Shown: piece by piece, positions 10,868 to 21,633 of the stretch
Layout: the number at the start of each line of letters is the position of its first letter
Position numbering within the stretch: the stretch's first letter is position 1
Origin: Undaria pinnatifida
Taxonomy: Eukaryota > Sar > Phaeophyceae > Laminariales > Alariaceae
Direction of reading: 5' to 3'
DNA: 64,000 nucleotides
Assembly (NCBI GenBank): GCA_012845835.1
Contig: JABAKD010000010.1
Location: forward strand, 8,675,599 to 8,739,598
Made by a program: the position numbers and the translations under genes
Notes under the pieces: generated by a model
The model's input: only the letters and a program-made list of their open reading frames with translations
Told to the model about the DNA's origin: nothing
Databases searched by the model: none

Positions 10868-11397
10868 TTGAAATAACGCGGCGTATTCAGAGGGCCTGGG
10901 CGTGCTTCCAGCGGTACAAGATGAATATCTATGATCGCCCGGGTGTGCGCTTACGGTTGAAGGCGCGGTTGCTGAAAGCCGAGGTGGTCGATACACTACT
11001 TTACGGTTGCATAACATGGAGCCCGAACAAGCCTGAGTATGACAAGCTACGACGGATTCACCACTTCATGTTCCTCCGATGCCTCAGATGGCGGAAACGG
11101 AAGCGCGACGACCACACCCTATCGTACGCCGACGCGCTTGCCAAGAAAGCTTCCGAGAGCATAGAGGCGATAGTGCGCAAACGGAGGATATTGTTTGCGG
11201 GATTCGTAGCACGTATGGGGGAGGAGCGTCTGCCACAGAGGGTGATGTTTGGGGAGCTCGTTGGGGGTAAGGGCTACTCAGGGGGGCAAGAGAAGAACTG
11301 GCTGGCTCATCAGAAGGAGGACATGTCGGTCTTTGGAATGAAATTCGAGGGTGTCGAAAGGCTGCTCAGAAGGCCGGCAGACGGTTTCGACGAGTAG
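10868..11397 (+). pseudogene. LINE RT C-terminal region, 5'-truncated
   Basis: Open to the TAG at 11,395. It encodes [31 protein letters not shown] and RRILFAGFVARMGEERLP as in copy A. The frame continues upstream to 10,636 by chance, giving an apparent 253-residue ORF whose first ~77 residues are not LINE sequence. The RT palm and endonuclease are absent. Confidence 0.85.
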
Positions 11398-11511
11398 AGG
11401 AGGGAGCCGAGTTGTTCATGCGGAATTGGCATAAGACAGAGAAACGCAAAGCTGCAGAGCGACGCGCAAAGGCTACGGCAGCGTTATCCACCGTCGGCAT
11501 TTCTAAGCGGC

Positions 11512-11762
11512 CGGGGGTAGGGGGGGGGGGGAGGGGGGAGGGGGGGGGGGGGGGGGATTGGAAGGTGGTGGGGGGGGAGGGTGGGAGGGGGGAGGGGGGG
11601 AGGGGAGAGGGGGGAAGGGGGGAAGGGGGGAGGGGGGGAGGGGGGGAGGGGGGAGGGGGGAGGGAGGGAGGGGGGGAGGGGGGGAGGGGGGGAGGGGGGG
11701 AGGGGGGGAGGGGGGGAGGGAGGGAGGGTGGAAGGCGGGGGGGGGGGGGGGGAGGCGGGGGG
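11512..11762. repeat. (G)nA minisatellite, about 250 bp, in LINE copy B
   Basis: Runs of five to eight G separated by single A, with GGGA/GGGGGGA-type units. It expands the ~45-bp tract in copy A. On the minus strand it creates long Pro-rich frames (11,366-11,910) that are not genes. It is expected to form G-quadruplexes on the plus strand. Confidence 0.9.
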
Positions 11763-12084
11763 CGCGTCCTGTCCAAGAGACTGAAGTCTGGGTCTGGCCA
11801 TCATCGTCTCGAAATATGTGGGCCTTCCAATGGCCGTCACAAGTTAGCGTAAGACCGCCCCGACGTCTTCGCCATGTTGCGTTCTCTCCCCAGTGCCATT
11901 GATGATGCACTTGATACCCTCTATGAGCCCAATGCCGTTTTGAGTCAGTTCCTAGGATCTGCTAGTATGACATTTTTTCTCTTTTCCTTTCCTTGCTTCC
12001 TCTTCTTGTATTGTCTTTTGTTTGCTTTCCTTTTTCGTTTTTGGCTTTCTTGTATTTTCTTTCCTTTCCCTTATCTTCTTATAT

Positions 12085-12460
12085 TTTTCTTTGTTTCTTT
12101 TTTTCCAATTGACTTGCGTCTGTCGTGCGTATGCGTAGTGATAGGTACTACGTGCAATGTATACGTGGTAGTCTTTCTTGGGTGGCAAGCGGTACAGTAG
12201 GTTTTTCCAGGCGCGTGTAGTGAGACGTATGCACCAGTGTGGACCTGGCACATAGTAGGCTGACTCCCGATTTCACTTTTATATGTTTCTGGTGGAGGCA
12301 TGAATTGCGTCAGCTGTGATATATGCGTGTACCACCTTTGGTTTGTGTTTTTCCCCTGGGGCATTCCTCAGCTCCAGTATGACTGGAGCCTGTCCTGGGA
12401 CCACGGACTTGATTTTGCGAGTTGATGTGAGAACAACAAGAACAAGGATCAGCCCACAAC
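12085..12460 (+). repeat. Dispersed repeat R3, copy 2
   Basis: Matches 6,303-6,692 from TTTTCTTTGT onward, with the same CTCCAGT/ACTGGAG stem near 12,372. It is attached to the 3' end of LINE copy B. Confidence 0.8.
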
Positions 12461-12644
12461 ACAACCAATCACATCGGGTCCTAGTGTTCTCGTAAGAACC
12501 ATCCTACTCTATATGCGAAAGTGCAACTACCTATTCTAAACCAATCAGCGCAGGACGCGAAGCCTAGGGCAGGGTGCTACCATTGTTATGTTTCTTATTT
12601 TCCTGCATGCCCCGCAGATCACGTGGTTCATTACACTATTGTTC

Positions 12645-13172
12645 GACAAAATCTTCGATCTCACAGCTGGAGTGTAGTTTCATTTTTTATAACATGTTTT
12701 TTTTTTTTTTCCTTCCCAAAACCGTCAGATTTGTCCCCTTAAAAGGATTTATAGCTTCTACGCACAAATTGCCCGCCCGTCCGCCCCCCCCCCCCCCCCC
12801 AACCCCCCCTCCAACCCCGCTCGCTTTTGAACAAAACCAGGCCCCCACGTCCTTCAAAACTCCGCCCCCCCCCTCACCGGTTATTCGACTTACAGGATTC
12901 ACTTGATAAACGGGTACATTTCCCTCCACAGCTGTCAGATTTGGTCCCCCTCAGAAACGGGTTTTATAGTTTCCGCGCACAGACTGACTAACATCACCCT
13001 GTTGACCCTGATAGCTATACTGTGGTTGTAAGGGGAGTCGCCGACCTATATCCTTAATGAGGACACACAACTCGTAATACGCGCGATCGGAGTATCACAC
13101 ACAGCTTGCAAAGATGAGTTTCGACGAAATCTTCGATCTCACAGCTGGAGTGAATTTTCATTTTTTATAATA
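12645..13172 (-). repeat. Dispersed repeat M1, reverse copy plus an adjoining end fragment
   Basis: The full-length reverse copy covers about 12,740-13,172 and matches 6,766-7,205 including the C/G-rich extension (poly-C at 12,783). A second terminal fragment (CTTCGATCTCACAGCTGGAG and TTTTTTATAAC) occupies 12,653-12,700 next to it, so two copies or a partial dimer lie in tandem. Confidence 0.85.
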
Positions 13173-13174
13173 TA

Positions 13175-13751
13175 TGTGCGTGCCGAATCCTGGATCGCAC
13201 GACCGCCGTCCTAGGCTTTTTTTTTATTCCGAATCTCACGATTCCGATTCCGAATCGCACAACAAGTGAAGTAACGGAAATCAGACGTTTAAGTTATCAG
13301 CCGAGATATAACTTATCAACAAAGATAGGCGGTTGGTCTATACAGCTCATACAGATAGCGGATACCTCGTGGAACACTATAACAATATCCACTTAATGCT
13401 TGATACTCCGGAGTATAATTGACGTGCCAGGTATATACGAGTATATACGTAGTTTGGCCTTGTCGTGCCCTGAATGTCTGCCCGCATGCGATTTATCTCT
13501 CTACGATTGCCTTGCCCCAAAGAGTTTTGCAAGCCGCGTATAATGCGCCATGTAGATACCGACCGTACCTGCGGCATTTCTGGCACGCGAAGTTTCGAGG
13601 AGGCGGCTGACGTTGAGCATGCACGGCTCTCACGCTGAGAAAGGCAGGCCTGTGCGCTTATGTGCTGCACTTTCCGTCGAGAAATTAACATAGATCTCCG
13701 CTTTCGAGCCGTGCCGCAGTATCATACGGGGGGTCTACTTTGGGCCTAAAT
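13175..13751. other. No gene seen
   Basis: Contains a short degenerate CCGAATC-CACGA repeat at 13,185-13,260. Nothing coding was supported. Confidence 0.4.
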
Positions 13752-14276
13752 TGTTCTGACGGACATGTACCTCAACTGCAAATTACCAATTTTATTTGCA
13801 GTCTCGTTAGTGTTTTGCATTTTGATTCGTTGCACGTGTTCGTAGAGTTCAAGCCCGGATGCCCTGACCGCCGCGCGGTCTGGCGAGTTTTCTTATTTCG
13901 GTTGTATTAGAGGACAGAGAGGAGAGAAGGAGCAGAGAGCAGAGTGCTTAAGCTCCCCTCTCGAGGGAAAAATTGCATAAAACGCCTACGAACATATACG
14001 CAACCCTCTACAACATTTGAAACCGTCGTGCTATGAAGATCCAAACTAACACCCTCCCTGGCTCTTCACAGCAGTGACGAGACCGAACGGGCATCCAAGA
14101 CAAGAAGCTAGGACCTAAGGACAGCCAACAACAGTTCCGGAGGAGGAAACCCGGCCACCGGGTCAAAACCCTGTATGTCTTACATCATCCAAACCATTGG
14201 GATTGTAACAATGGCCGCATACAAACGATTACCATGGCCATAAAGTATAATGCCAAGTAGCGCCCGACTCAAAACA
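13752..14276 (-). repeat. Putative 3' LTR of the Copia element
   Basis: Read on the minus strand it begins TGTTTTGA and ends TCAGAACA, a nearly perfect short inverted repeat of the TG...CA type. A purine stretch (TTTGAGGGGCA) stands just before it, where the polypurine tract is expected. Length is about 525 bp. No matching 5' LTR was found right of the gag region, so the boundary rests on the TG/CA ends and on position. Confidence 0.5.
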
Positions 14277-14365
14277 TGCCCCTCAAAGTAGCGTGGGGTG
14301 GCGGCCTGGCAAATTGTTCCTTGCATGACTCAAACATGGTACTCATCGAATCATGCTCACACCCC

Positions 14366-15025
14366 TTACTCATCCTCCAACGGTAGGTTCAACAAAAACT
14401 TACGGTGAGATTTAAAAGGGATTGCAGCAAGGGAATTCGTCAAAATATCCGCGTGCTGCTCTTCAGAAGCTGCAAATTGGATGTCAATCTTCTTGGCACA
14501 AACTAACCCTCGGACGAAATGAAAACACACGTCTATGTGCTTGCTCCGCGCGGAACTAAGCGGGTTCTCAGCCAGCGCTATGACCCCCTGATCTTCAAAA
14601 AGTCGGACACACGATCCGCTTAGCTCTGGAAAAATAAACGATAATACTGCGCCCGTAAACAGAGCCTCCTTCACCCCTTCACCCAGGGCTAAATATTCTG
14701 CTTCTGCTGTTGACAACGTAACGCACCTCTGCGTTCTACTTGCCCAACTGACGGCAGCACCCCCCAAGGAAATTACCGTCCCCGACACCGAACGCCTGTC
14801 GTTAGATTTGTCGGCGTAGTCGGCATCATTATATGCAGTCAGATCCCATCCCGAACCCCTTACAAAATCCAAACCCATGCCCCTTGTCCCGTGGAGGTAT
14901 GCCATGATCTTCAGAACGGCTTCCCAGTGCCTATCGGTGGGGTTGTGAAAATGACGCGCCACAGCACGCACCGCTTTCGAGATGTCGGGCCGCGTCATGG
15001 TCGACAGCCACATCAGACTGCCCAC
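14366..15025 (-). pseudogene. Copia RNase H / C-terminal pol
   Basis: 220 codons open. It shows GSLMWLSTMTRPDISKAV, then the RNase H core AYNDADYADKSNDRRS, LSTAEAEYLAL and a K-H-I-D motif near SKHIDVCFHF. The catalytic Asp and Glu of a Copia RNase H appear present, so this piece alone is intact, but it is cut off from the RT frame. Confidence 0.85.
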
Positions 15026-15142
15026 AGTCTCCCTTTACGGCCAGTCTCCCTTTGGCTCGCCCTCCTCTCTTCGACCTAGTTCAACGTCAGGGGTCGCGGG
15101 GATGTCAGAGGACGAGTTCACACCAAAACAATTCAGCATGCT

Positions 15143-15760
15143 TTAAACGAAAGCCTCCTGCGTGATCTCCAACGTGCCCAATTCCCAGTTACGCTTGAAA
15201 GCACAACCTGTATACCAAGTTAACTCGCCTAGGTTATTCGTGGGAAACTTAGTATTCAATGCGGCATGGAAGTCTCTGCATGCCTCGTCCGATCCTGCAA
15301 TCACAATGTCATCTACATGAACGGCCATAATCAGTTTTGCCTTGCCATCCACAAGCATGCGAAAAACACAAGGATCAGTTCTACACTGCTCCATATCGTA
15401 TTCTACCACGGTATCTACCAGTAGTCCGGCCCGCTGCCGTCCGCTCTGATTTAGACCACATAGTGATCTGTTAAGGCGAGCAATATTTCCTGGCATGTCA
15501 CCACACCTATCGGGTAGTTTTATATGTATATCTCCGCGTCGAGTTTCGCGCGAACAAAAGCTTGTGCAACGTCTGGATGAAAAATCTTCCGACTCGCGCT
15601 CATTTGCAACGGCCGCCAGAATTTCAAGTGACGCTGACGATGGGGTTAGCGCAAACGCTTGGAAGTAATCTAAGTCTTCCACCTGTCTAACGCCCTCAAC
15701 CACAAGTCTTGCTTTCGTCTTCACTACCATGCCATATTTTTCAGTCTTATAGGAGAATAC
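15143..15760 (-). pseudogene. Copia reverse transcriptase
   Basis: Shows KTKARLVVEGVRQVEDLDY, LNRSLCGLNQSGRQ and VHVDDIVIAGS; the last is the Y/V-x-DD catalytic box. The middle (about 15,540-15,600) deviates from the family, probably by a double frameshift. It is separated from RNase H by frame breaks near 15,030-15,140. Confidence 0.85.
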
Positions 15761-15763
15761 CCA

Positions 15764-16674
15764 CTACGCATCGACAGGTTTCCGCCCTCGCGGCGGTGTC
15801 GCGGCTTGGTATGTTCCGGTCGTTTTGTGGTCGTCCAATTCACTCTTCATGGCCTTACGCCGCGCGCTTTGTACTTTAAACGCTGTACATCTGCTATGGA
15901 CTGCGGTGGCGGTTCTCCATCTTCTGGGAAACCACTCGGCATGCACACGCTTAACTCCCCTATATTTTCTTCCACAGCAGGTCCTCCAGCCATCATGGTC
16001 ATTGCGTCCTCCGTCGTCCTGGATGTACTCTCCAGTATACTCCCAAACTCCGCCCACTTTTGCACCGCCGCAGACATCGCGTCCTCGATCGCACGCTGAC
16101 GTTGAGCAGATTCACCTTGCAGGCGTTGGCTCTGACCCCGGGTCCAGCCCCTTACTGTCGGGGGTAGCCATCCCCAGCTACTGAGCTCGTTAGCTGCCCT
16201 ACCCGACAGGACCGCGGGGGGGTCATCGCCGTTCCCTTGGTCGGTGCCGGAGGCTGCTGATGCGCCTGAATCGCTGTCGGCCCTCCATGCCGGGACCGAG
16301 GAGGCGTCCACCGCGCCCCCTTGAGACGAATCCATCGTATTGACTGTTTCGGCCGTCCCTGCAGGGACCGAGGAGGCGTCTACCGCGCCCCTTTGAGACG
16401 AGTCCATCATCTCGGCTGTTCCGTCGCCAGCATCGCCGGCGACAGGTGCCTCCTGTGAGCGCTCCCGCAAGAACGCGTACAAATCAAACCACCACGTCAC
16501 GTCGAGGTCGGTCAGGCGATCCAGATCTTCGTCCTGCTCGTCCATCACCCCTTCCCCCACCTCGATCTGACGTGCTCTCGTCGTCGGCCTCGGACCCCCC
16601 CGCTTCCTGAGACGGAGAGTCATGCAGCTGGGCAGGTACAGGTGGTGCAGGCGACACGTGTTGCCAGGTGACAT
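15764..16674 (-). pseudogene. Copia integrase-RT linker region
   Basis: Serine/alanine/acidic low-complexity spacer with an imperfect internal duplication (two blocks rich in GAVDASSVPA near 16,310 and 16,390). It ends with the start of the RT module near 15,780. Confidence 0.6.
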
Positions 16675-16699
16675 GACACGTGATAAACAGAGTACGGTG

Positions 16700-17465
16700 T
16701 TTGGTCAGCACTCGAACGGCGTCTTGGGGGTGGTTAAGCGCAGGGCCCAGGTAAAAACACTCCTGTGCTTTCGGCTGAGACTTGTTTTCCCTCTTCACCT
16801 TGCAAAGAAGCACCACCGGGGCGGTTTTACCGTACCACATCCCGTACGTCGACTGTTTTATAGGAAAGCGGACGTTGCTGTGCGGTTCAAAGCATCGCAC
16901 GCCGAGTGCGACGCTTCAACTCACGAGCCTGGATTCGACCCGCCATGGCGGCCGTCTCAATCAAACCTAGCGCGCGTTCGGCTACCCCATTGAATTGGGG
17001 ACTGTCGGCCGTGGTGAATTCCTGTTTGATGCATCGCGATCTACATTTCGCCAAACTTTTCCCCGCGAAATTCACCGCCTCCATCGGATCGGACGATCAC
17101 CACCTGTAAAGGGACACCATCTGCACGAGTGCCCGCGAGAATCTGCTCTAACATTTCCGCAGCGTCCGATGTGTGTCGCATAAAATACACCCATATATAC
17201 CGTGAAAAATCGTCGCGCACGGTGAGAGTATACCGCTTCCCCCCGAGAGACTCTACCGCCTTAGGCATTCAAATCCACAAAAAAAAAAAAACGAGCTTCT
17301 TATTCTCTCGAGTGTGTGTGGACTGCTTGATACCTCAGCGGAGACCCTTCGCCAAGGAGCACCCTTTGCACTCCAGCAGTTTTCCGTCGAGGACGATTCT
17401 TTGTTGCTCCACGGTCTTGCGGAGCAGTGCCTCGTGGGAGTGTAGGGCCGCGTAGTGGAAGTCTT
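16700..17465 (-). pseudogene. Copia GAG-pre-integrase and integrase
   Basis: Reading right to left: LECKGCSLAKG (pre-integrase zinc-binding tail), then TVRDDFSRYIWVYFM and IVRSDGGGEFRG. After a frame change come FTTADSPQFNGVAERA and the C-terminal block ending in CFYLGPA. The D...D...E triad residues can be assigned. A 13-base A run at 17,279-17,291 and several frame changes disrupt it. Confidence 0.8.
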
Positions 17466-18020
17466 TTATGTTAACCACGGGCTTATTGGGCAGTTTTCCC
17501 GGGGCGAGTACGACACAGGCATCTTCCGTAGTGCTGCAGTCGACCCGGTAGCCGTAAAGGGTGTACAGAATACAATCGAATGCTCAGACTTAAGCTTGAC
17601 TACAATCCCTGCGGGAAGTCCTTCAAAAGTGTGACCGTGCTTCACGAGAATGGGTAGGGAAAATAGATGGTAACGGATGTCCGGCACGTGCGCAAAATTC
17701 CTCAGCATTACTCGTACAAGACCGTTTCCGGACCGAAACACAAAGTTAATATCGCCATATCCTTCGATTGTGCGGGTTGAGCCGTCAGCAAAGCTCAGTT
17801 TCAAATTGCACTCTCTGTAGTTGATCATGCCATCTGCTGAAGGCGTCATGTGAGTAGACGCTACACTATCGCAAAGACAGGCCTCATCCCCTACCTGCCA
17901 AGGCGACTCCCCTTCCCCCCTTTTGCCCGAAACGTTACGGCACTCGCCTGTCTCTCCGGCCTTCAAAGGTGAAGCCTCAGCCGTATCATAATCATCATCG
18001 TCGTCCGCCGCCGCCAGCAC
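17466..18020 (-). pseudogene. Copia aspartic protease
   Basis: The active-site motif reads LCDSVASTHMT instead of the usual D-S-G-A-S, so the glycine of the catalytic loop is Val. It is followed by the usual GYGDINFVF and HVPDIRYHLFSL blocks. The substitution suggests an inactive enzyme. Confidence 0.8.
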
Positions 18021-18029
18021 AGCTTCCTC

Positions 18030-18841
18030 TTTCGACGTGGGACAGACATCAGCAGCGTGCCCTCGTCCGTGGCATCGACTGCATAGCTCCTCCGTGCAGT
18101 CTACCCTCTAATGGCCCTTCTTGCCACACCTGTGGCATCTCACCTCGCAGGTGCCATCTTCGGTGGTTTTGGCACCTCTGCCATCGCCGCCGACAGTCGC
18201 GGCCGAGCCACCACCGTCCTCGTTGGCGCCTTTACCGCTGCGTCCTTGCTGTCCCCGACGTCTATCTTTTCCCTTATCGCGGCCTCCACCTTTCCCATGG
18301 GCACTGCCGCCGGCCCTTTTCTGCGGCCACCACCGCCACCGCCGGCGAACATAGCATGGCCGGCATGGCTAGCATTGGACCCCTTCTTCCTGCTTCCAGA
18401 AAGTCGGTGATACCGCTCTCGTACAGCCTTGATGATGTCCTCGCGGCCGATACTGTCACGAGATGCAAGGTTCCTTGCCTCCACCTCGTATTGGGCAGGC
18501 AGAGCATCAATGAAAATTGTGTACAGCATGTGGTCGTCGAGGGTAATTCCTGCTGTACGCATTTCTGTGGCAAGATCCTCGATCCTACCTATTTCCTCAA
18601 GCGGGTTGCTCCCTGGCGCTATCTTAAAACTATTAAGGCGTCGGGAGAGGGAGGATTTTGCCCCCGTCGTTTGAGGGCCGTACCACGGGAGGAGAGCTTC
18701 CCACGCTTCTCTCGGCGAGGCACACCTGTGCAATTTACTCTTGTCGACCTTGCTGTTGAGAGCCGTCGACAGGAAACTCCACGCCAGTACATGTATATGT
18801 ACACTTTCGCGGCTGTACCCCATGTCGACAAGTGGATACAT
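18030..18841 (-). pseudogene. Copia gag (UBN2-like) with CCHC zinc knuckles
   Basis: Contains AWEALLPWYGPQTTGAK, RRLNSFKIAPGSNP and the ALPAQYEVEARNL block typical of UBN2 gag. A Gly-rich basic linker follows, then two CCHC knuckles (CHRCGKKGH and CSRCHGRGHAADVC) near 18,045-18,140. A TAG directly after the first knuckle interrupts the frame. The N-terminal ~80 residues of a normal gag are missing. Confidence 0.8.
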
Positions 18842-18939
18842 TGGACCTTTTATGAGTATGCTTTACATTGGACCGTGCCTTCTGCCCGTCGATATATGGC
18901 ACATCCCGTGTCCTTGTCCATTTTTCATCCCAGGGAGAT

Positions 18940-18992
18940 ACAAGCTCTGCGGTCACAAACAACGAGACAGAAGTATACATCGTAGGCTATGG
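18940..18992 (+). repeat. Short dispersed repeat, copy 1
   Basis: GGGAGATACAAGCTCTGCGG, CACAAAC, GAGACAGA and ACATCGTA follow in the same order as at 50,196-50,262. About 55 bp, imperfect. Confidence 0.5.
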
Positions 18993-19819
18993 GATTGCCC
19001 ATTAGGTTTCGAATACCATGTTTAAAGTCGTTGCTTGGAGGAGGTGTCGTGTTAGGAATGTGGGAAACATTACAGTGAGCACCCCCTCTACCCTGCCAGG
19101 CATCACTTTTTCGGTTGGTTTAACTAAAGACTGCCGTATTCTTAAAGCAAGACCCTTCTTAAGGTGCTGTTTCTCGTTTCTACTCGACTATACGGTTATG
19201 CCCACCTTTAATCCACTCGCCTCAAGTATCGCTGGACCTCTTTACATCGAGCAATCGTCTGTACTTGATATATTTTTATAGACACCAACGGTGACTGGCT
19301 GGAGGCGGCAGATGCGACGTGTACCACGATCGTCGTTCTGCGGCGTCGTGAGATTCTGGAGGTGTACCGACATGGATGGCTGGACAGCCAGAGCATCGTG
19401 TGTCCGGAGGCTACCAAGGATTGTTCCGGTTGCCCTGAAGTGGTCAGGTGCGCTTGCCGAGCCCACTTGCAGTGCACAGTCTGCAAATTTGTTTGCCGCA
19501 CACGTTCAACGTTTACCCTACTGGTTCGTATGTTGTACATACACTTCCTCGGCTGTAGTGTAGTGCAGAGGCGTCAGTTAGTTGCTCATAAGTCACACGC
19601 CCCTGAAGTTTCATGCTGCTCTCTCGAAAAGTCAAAGAAATGTTCGTGTGAGAAATGGTCGTTGTTGCTTCGATACCTCGCCAGCTGGAGACGTCGACTG
19701 GCGACGTCGACATCAGATACGTTTGAGTCACTACGCTGCGTCAAAACCCGCCCTCGACAACCTTTCGGCGACGGCCCATTCACCTGCCAGCTTCGATTGA
19801 CGGCACCGACCAACTACAG
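18993..19819. other. No firm gene
   Basis: A plus frame at 19,281-19,500 (DTNGDWLEAADATC, then a Cys-rich run) is open, but its splice phase does not match the next exon candidate and no family was recognised. Nothing else was supported. Confidence 0.3.
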
Positions 19820-19949
19820 GTGTCGACACGGCGTCACTGCTGAAGCAGCTGCGCGACTCGGGGGCGAATGGGAGCGGCTGGCCGATTCCGCCGCAAGCTT
19901 GGCGGCATGTAGGGTCTTCTTCGACTTGTCCGATATGGAATACGCCAAG
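19820..19949 (+). CDS. Possible upstream exon of the GT41 gene
   Basis: Acceptor CAACTACAG precedes 19,820. The frame reads HGVTAEAAARLGGEWERL, SAASLAACRVFFDLSD and MEYAK, a TPR-like helical mix. It ends at AAG followed by GCAAGG, a possible GC-AG donor. It leaves in phase 0, as the exon at 21,470 requires (...MEYAK-AACLRAAILGK...). The satellite and telomere-like tract would then lie in the intron. Without the unusual donor the exon cannot be joined, so it is listed separately. Confidence 0.4.
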
Positions 19950-20039
19950 GCAAGGGAAATTCCACTACAAATATGACTCTGGCGCTAGATCATACACTAA
20001 AAGCGTCCTCTTAGGGCTACATTTTCGCGCGTAGGCATG

Positions 20040-20528
20040 TTTGCGGAAAGTCCACGGATGCACATTATTTGACTGTTTGGCGGAGGTTCACGGCAATGAC
20101 CGCGGAACTTCCGTGGACTTCCGTGGGTGTTGCCACGGGTTACCGTGGAAATCCGCGGGTTTCCACGGAAAGCGCTACGGCTCATGGCACTTCCACGGCA
20201 AATGCCATGGTTATGGCCACGGCACGTGCCGCGGTTCTGTCCGCGGCAAACTTCGTCGTATCAACCATGGCAACCCACGGCAGTCCGCGGCAATTGCCAC
20301 GGCAGTTTCCGCTTAAACTACCGTGAAAATTTCCACGCACTTCCGAAGCCATTGCCACGACAACGCGGCAATCACCGCGGAAGTCCACGAAAGTCCGGGG
20401 CAATTGCCGCTGCATTTCCGCGGACGTCCAACCGAAGCAATTTCACGGTCATCCGCGGCCGTCCGCAGCCATTGCCACGGCAATCCTCCGATACGCGGCG
20501 ATTACCACGGAAGTACGCGGAAGTCCGT
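20040..20528. repeat. CCRYGG satellite, left block
   Basis: Dense CCACGG, CCGCGG and CCATGG hexamers separated by short spacers such as CAATTG or AAGT. On the plus strand CCACGG clearly outnumbers CCGTGG here. Open frames through the block are by-products of the repeat. Confidence 0.85.
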
Positions 20529-20530
20529 AT

Positions 20531-20578
20531 GGGTTAGGGTTAGGGTTAGGGTTAGGGTTAGGGTTAGGGTTAGGGTTT
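20531..20578 (+). repeat. Interstitial telomere-like tract (TTAGGG)n
   Basis: About eight perfect GGGTTA units in one orientation, with the G-rich strand on the plus strand. It is embedded exactly within the CCRYGG satellite rather than at a sequence end. Confidence 0.95.
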
Positions 20579-21210
20579 ATTCCATGGTTTTGAAAAAAGC
20601 AATAATGTATGACACCCTAAATCCGCGGCAATTGCCATGGCCGTTTCCGCGGACGTCCAACCGCAGCAACTTCCATGGCCAGCCGAGGCCGTCCGCGGCC
20701 ATGGTCGTGAGTCTTGCCGTGTCGGCGGGCGTGGCCGTGGGTCTCGCGGTGGGTGTTTCCGTGGAGATATATATCGGTGGATGTCCGCGGACGTTTCCGT
20801 GGACAAGTCCGTGGGTCTTTCCATGAGTGTGCCAGTGGGTGTGTCCGTGGGTGTTGCCGTGGGTGCTTCCGCGGACGTTTCCGTGGGTGATCGCGGCTTG
20901 CCGTGGTATGCGGTGGATGCTGCCGTGGAGATTGCTGTGGGCCCTGCGGCGGAGATTGCCGTGGAGATCGCCGTGGGCCTTGCGGTGGGGGTTGCCGTGG
21001 AAATTGCCATGGCTAGTGCCATAGGCCTCCACAGTGTCCCGCTACTTAACGCGGCATTCCGTGGAAGCACGTGGAATATCCGTGGAAGCCCGTGGAAGGT
21101 CCGCGGTAGCCCGTGGAGTGTCCGCGGCTGTCCGTGGAACGCCGTGGACATGGCCGTGGAATGCCGTGGAGGTGCGTCGACACTGCCGCGGTGCTTCGCC
21201 AAAAATACAA
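20579..21210. repeat. CCRYGG satellite, right block, opposite strand bias
   Basis: After about 130 bp that still resemble the left block (the CCGCGGACGTCCAACCG word occurs on both sides of the telomere tract), the hexamers become almost exclusively CCGTGG with GTGGGT-type spacers. This is the reverse strand of the left block. The 218- and 216-residue frames here are repeat artefacts. Confidence 0.85.
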
Positions 21211-21469
21211 TAATGTACATCCCTCGGAAGGTCGCGTGGTCCCCGCCGTCGCAGCTTGTTTTTGGCTATTTCGTACCTGGTATTGTACAATAGCGTGACA
21301 GCGACGTGTGCTTACGTCTGGTACTCCCACGAACTTTCAGTGGACGCTCGTCGCGTTCGTTTCTGCAATTGTCTCTCAAACATAATCCATCTGTTGTCAA
21401 AGTCTAAAGCTGGTCGCTCCGTCTTATATTGACCTTTTTTCTCGCGATGGCTGGAACTTACGTTGGCAG

Positions 21470-21633
21470 GCAGCGTGTCTACGCGCTGCGATTCTCGGAA
21501 AGTTGTCAATCGATGACGCTGTCGAAATTGACAGGCGTCTGGCTGCCGTGGCTTTCAACCACGGCCGGCCGTCGGCCGCCGTCCAGCTCTATTTTCGCAT
21601 CATGTCCCTCCCTTCAACAACCGACGATGGGAG
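21470..21633 (+). CDS. GT41 gene exon, TPR-like
   Basis: Acceptor TTGGCAG; donor GGGAG|GTAAGA. Encodes AACLRAAILGKLSIDDAVEI and FNHGRPSAAVQLYFRI, helical repeats of TPR character. Ends in phase 2. The frame is open upstream to 21,386, so the 5' border is less certain than the 3' border. Confidence 0.7.

Larger units (their letters stand above)
10868..12084 (+). mobile_element. LINE copy B, 5'-truncated
   Basis: Homology to copy A starts abruptly at the ATAACGCGGCGTATTCAG block (10,872). It continues through the C-terminal coding block, the G-rich tract and the T/C-rich 3' UTR, a typical 5' truncation. Identity to copy A looks well above 90 percent over the coding part. It is followed by repeat R3, whereas copy A is followed by M2. 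Confidence 0.9.
13752..18985 (-). mobile_element. Ty1/copia LTR retrotransposon, degraded, 5' end missing
   Basis: The domain order on the minus strand is gag (18,841-18,140), zinc knuckles (about 18,140-18,030), protease (18,020-17,466), integrase (about 17,450-16,700), reverse transcriptase (15,730-15,143) and RNase H (15,025-14,366). Integrase before RT identifies Copia. Every junction between domains is broken by stops or frameshifts, and the gag N-terminus and 5' LTR are not recognisable. Confidence 0.9.

Noticed and set aside
11366-11910. Long Pro-rich and Gly-rich open frames on both strands
   Set aside because: They are translations of the (G)nA minisatellite in LINE copy B; all six frames are open for the same reason.
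20323-21293. Overlapping 167-218 residue frames on both strands
   Set aside because: By-products of the CCRYGG satellite, whose units seldom contain stops.
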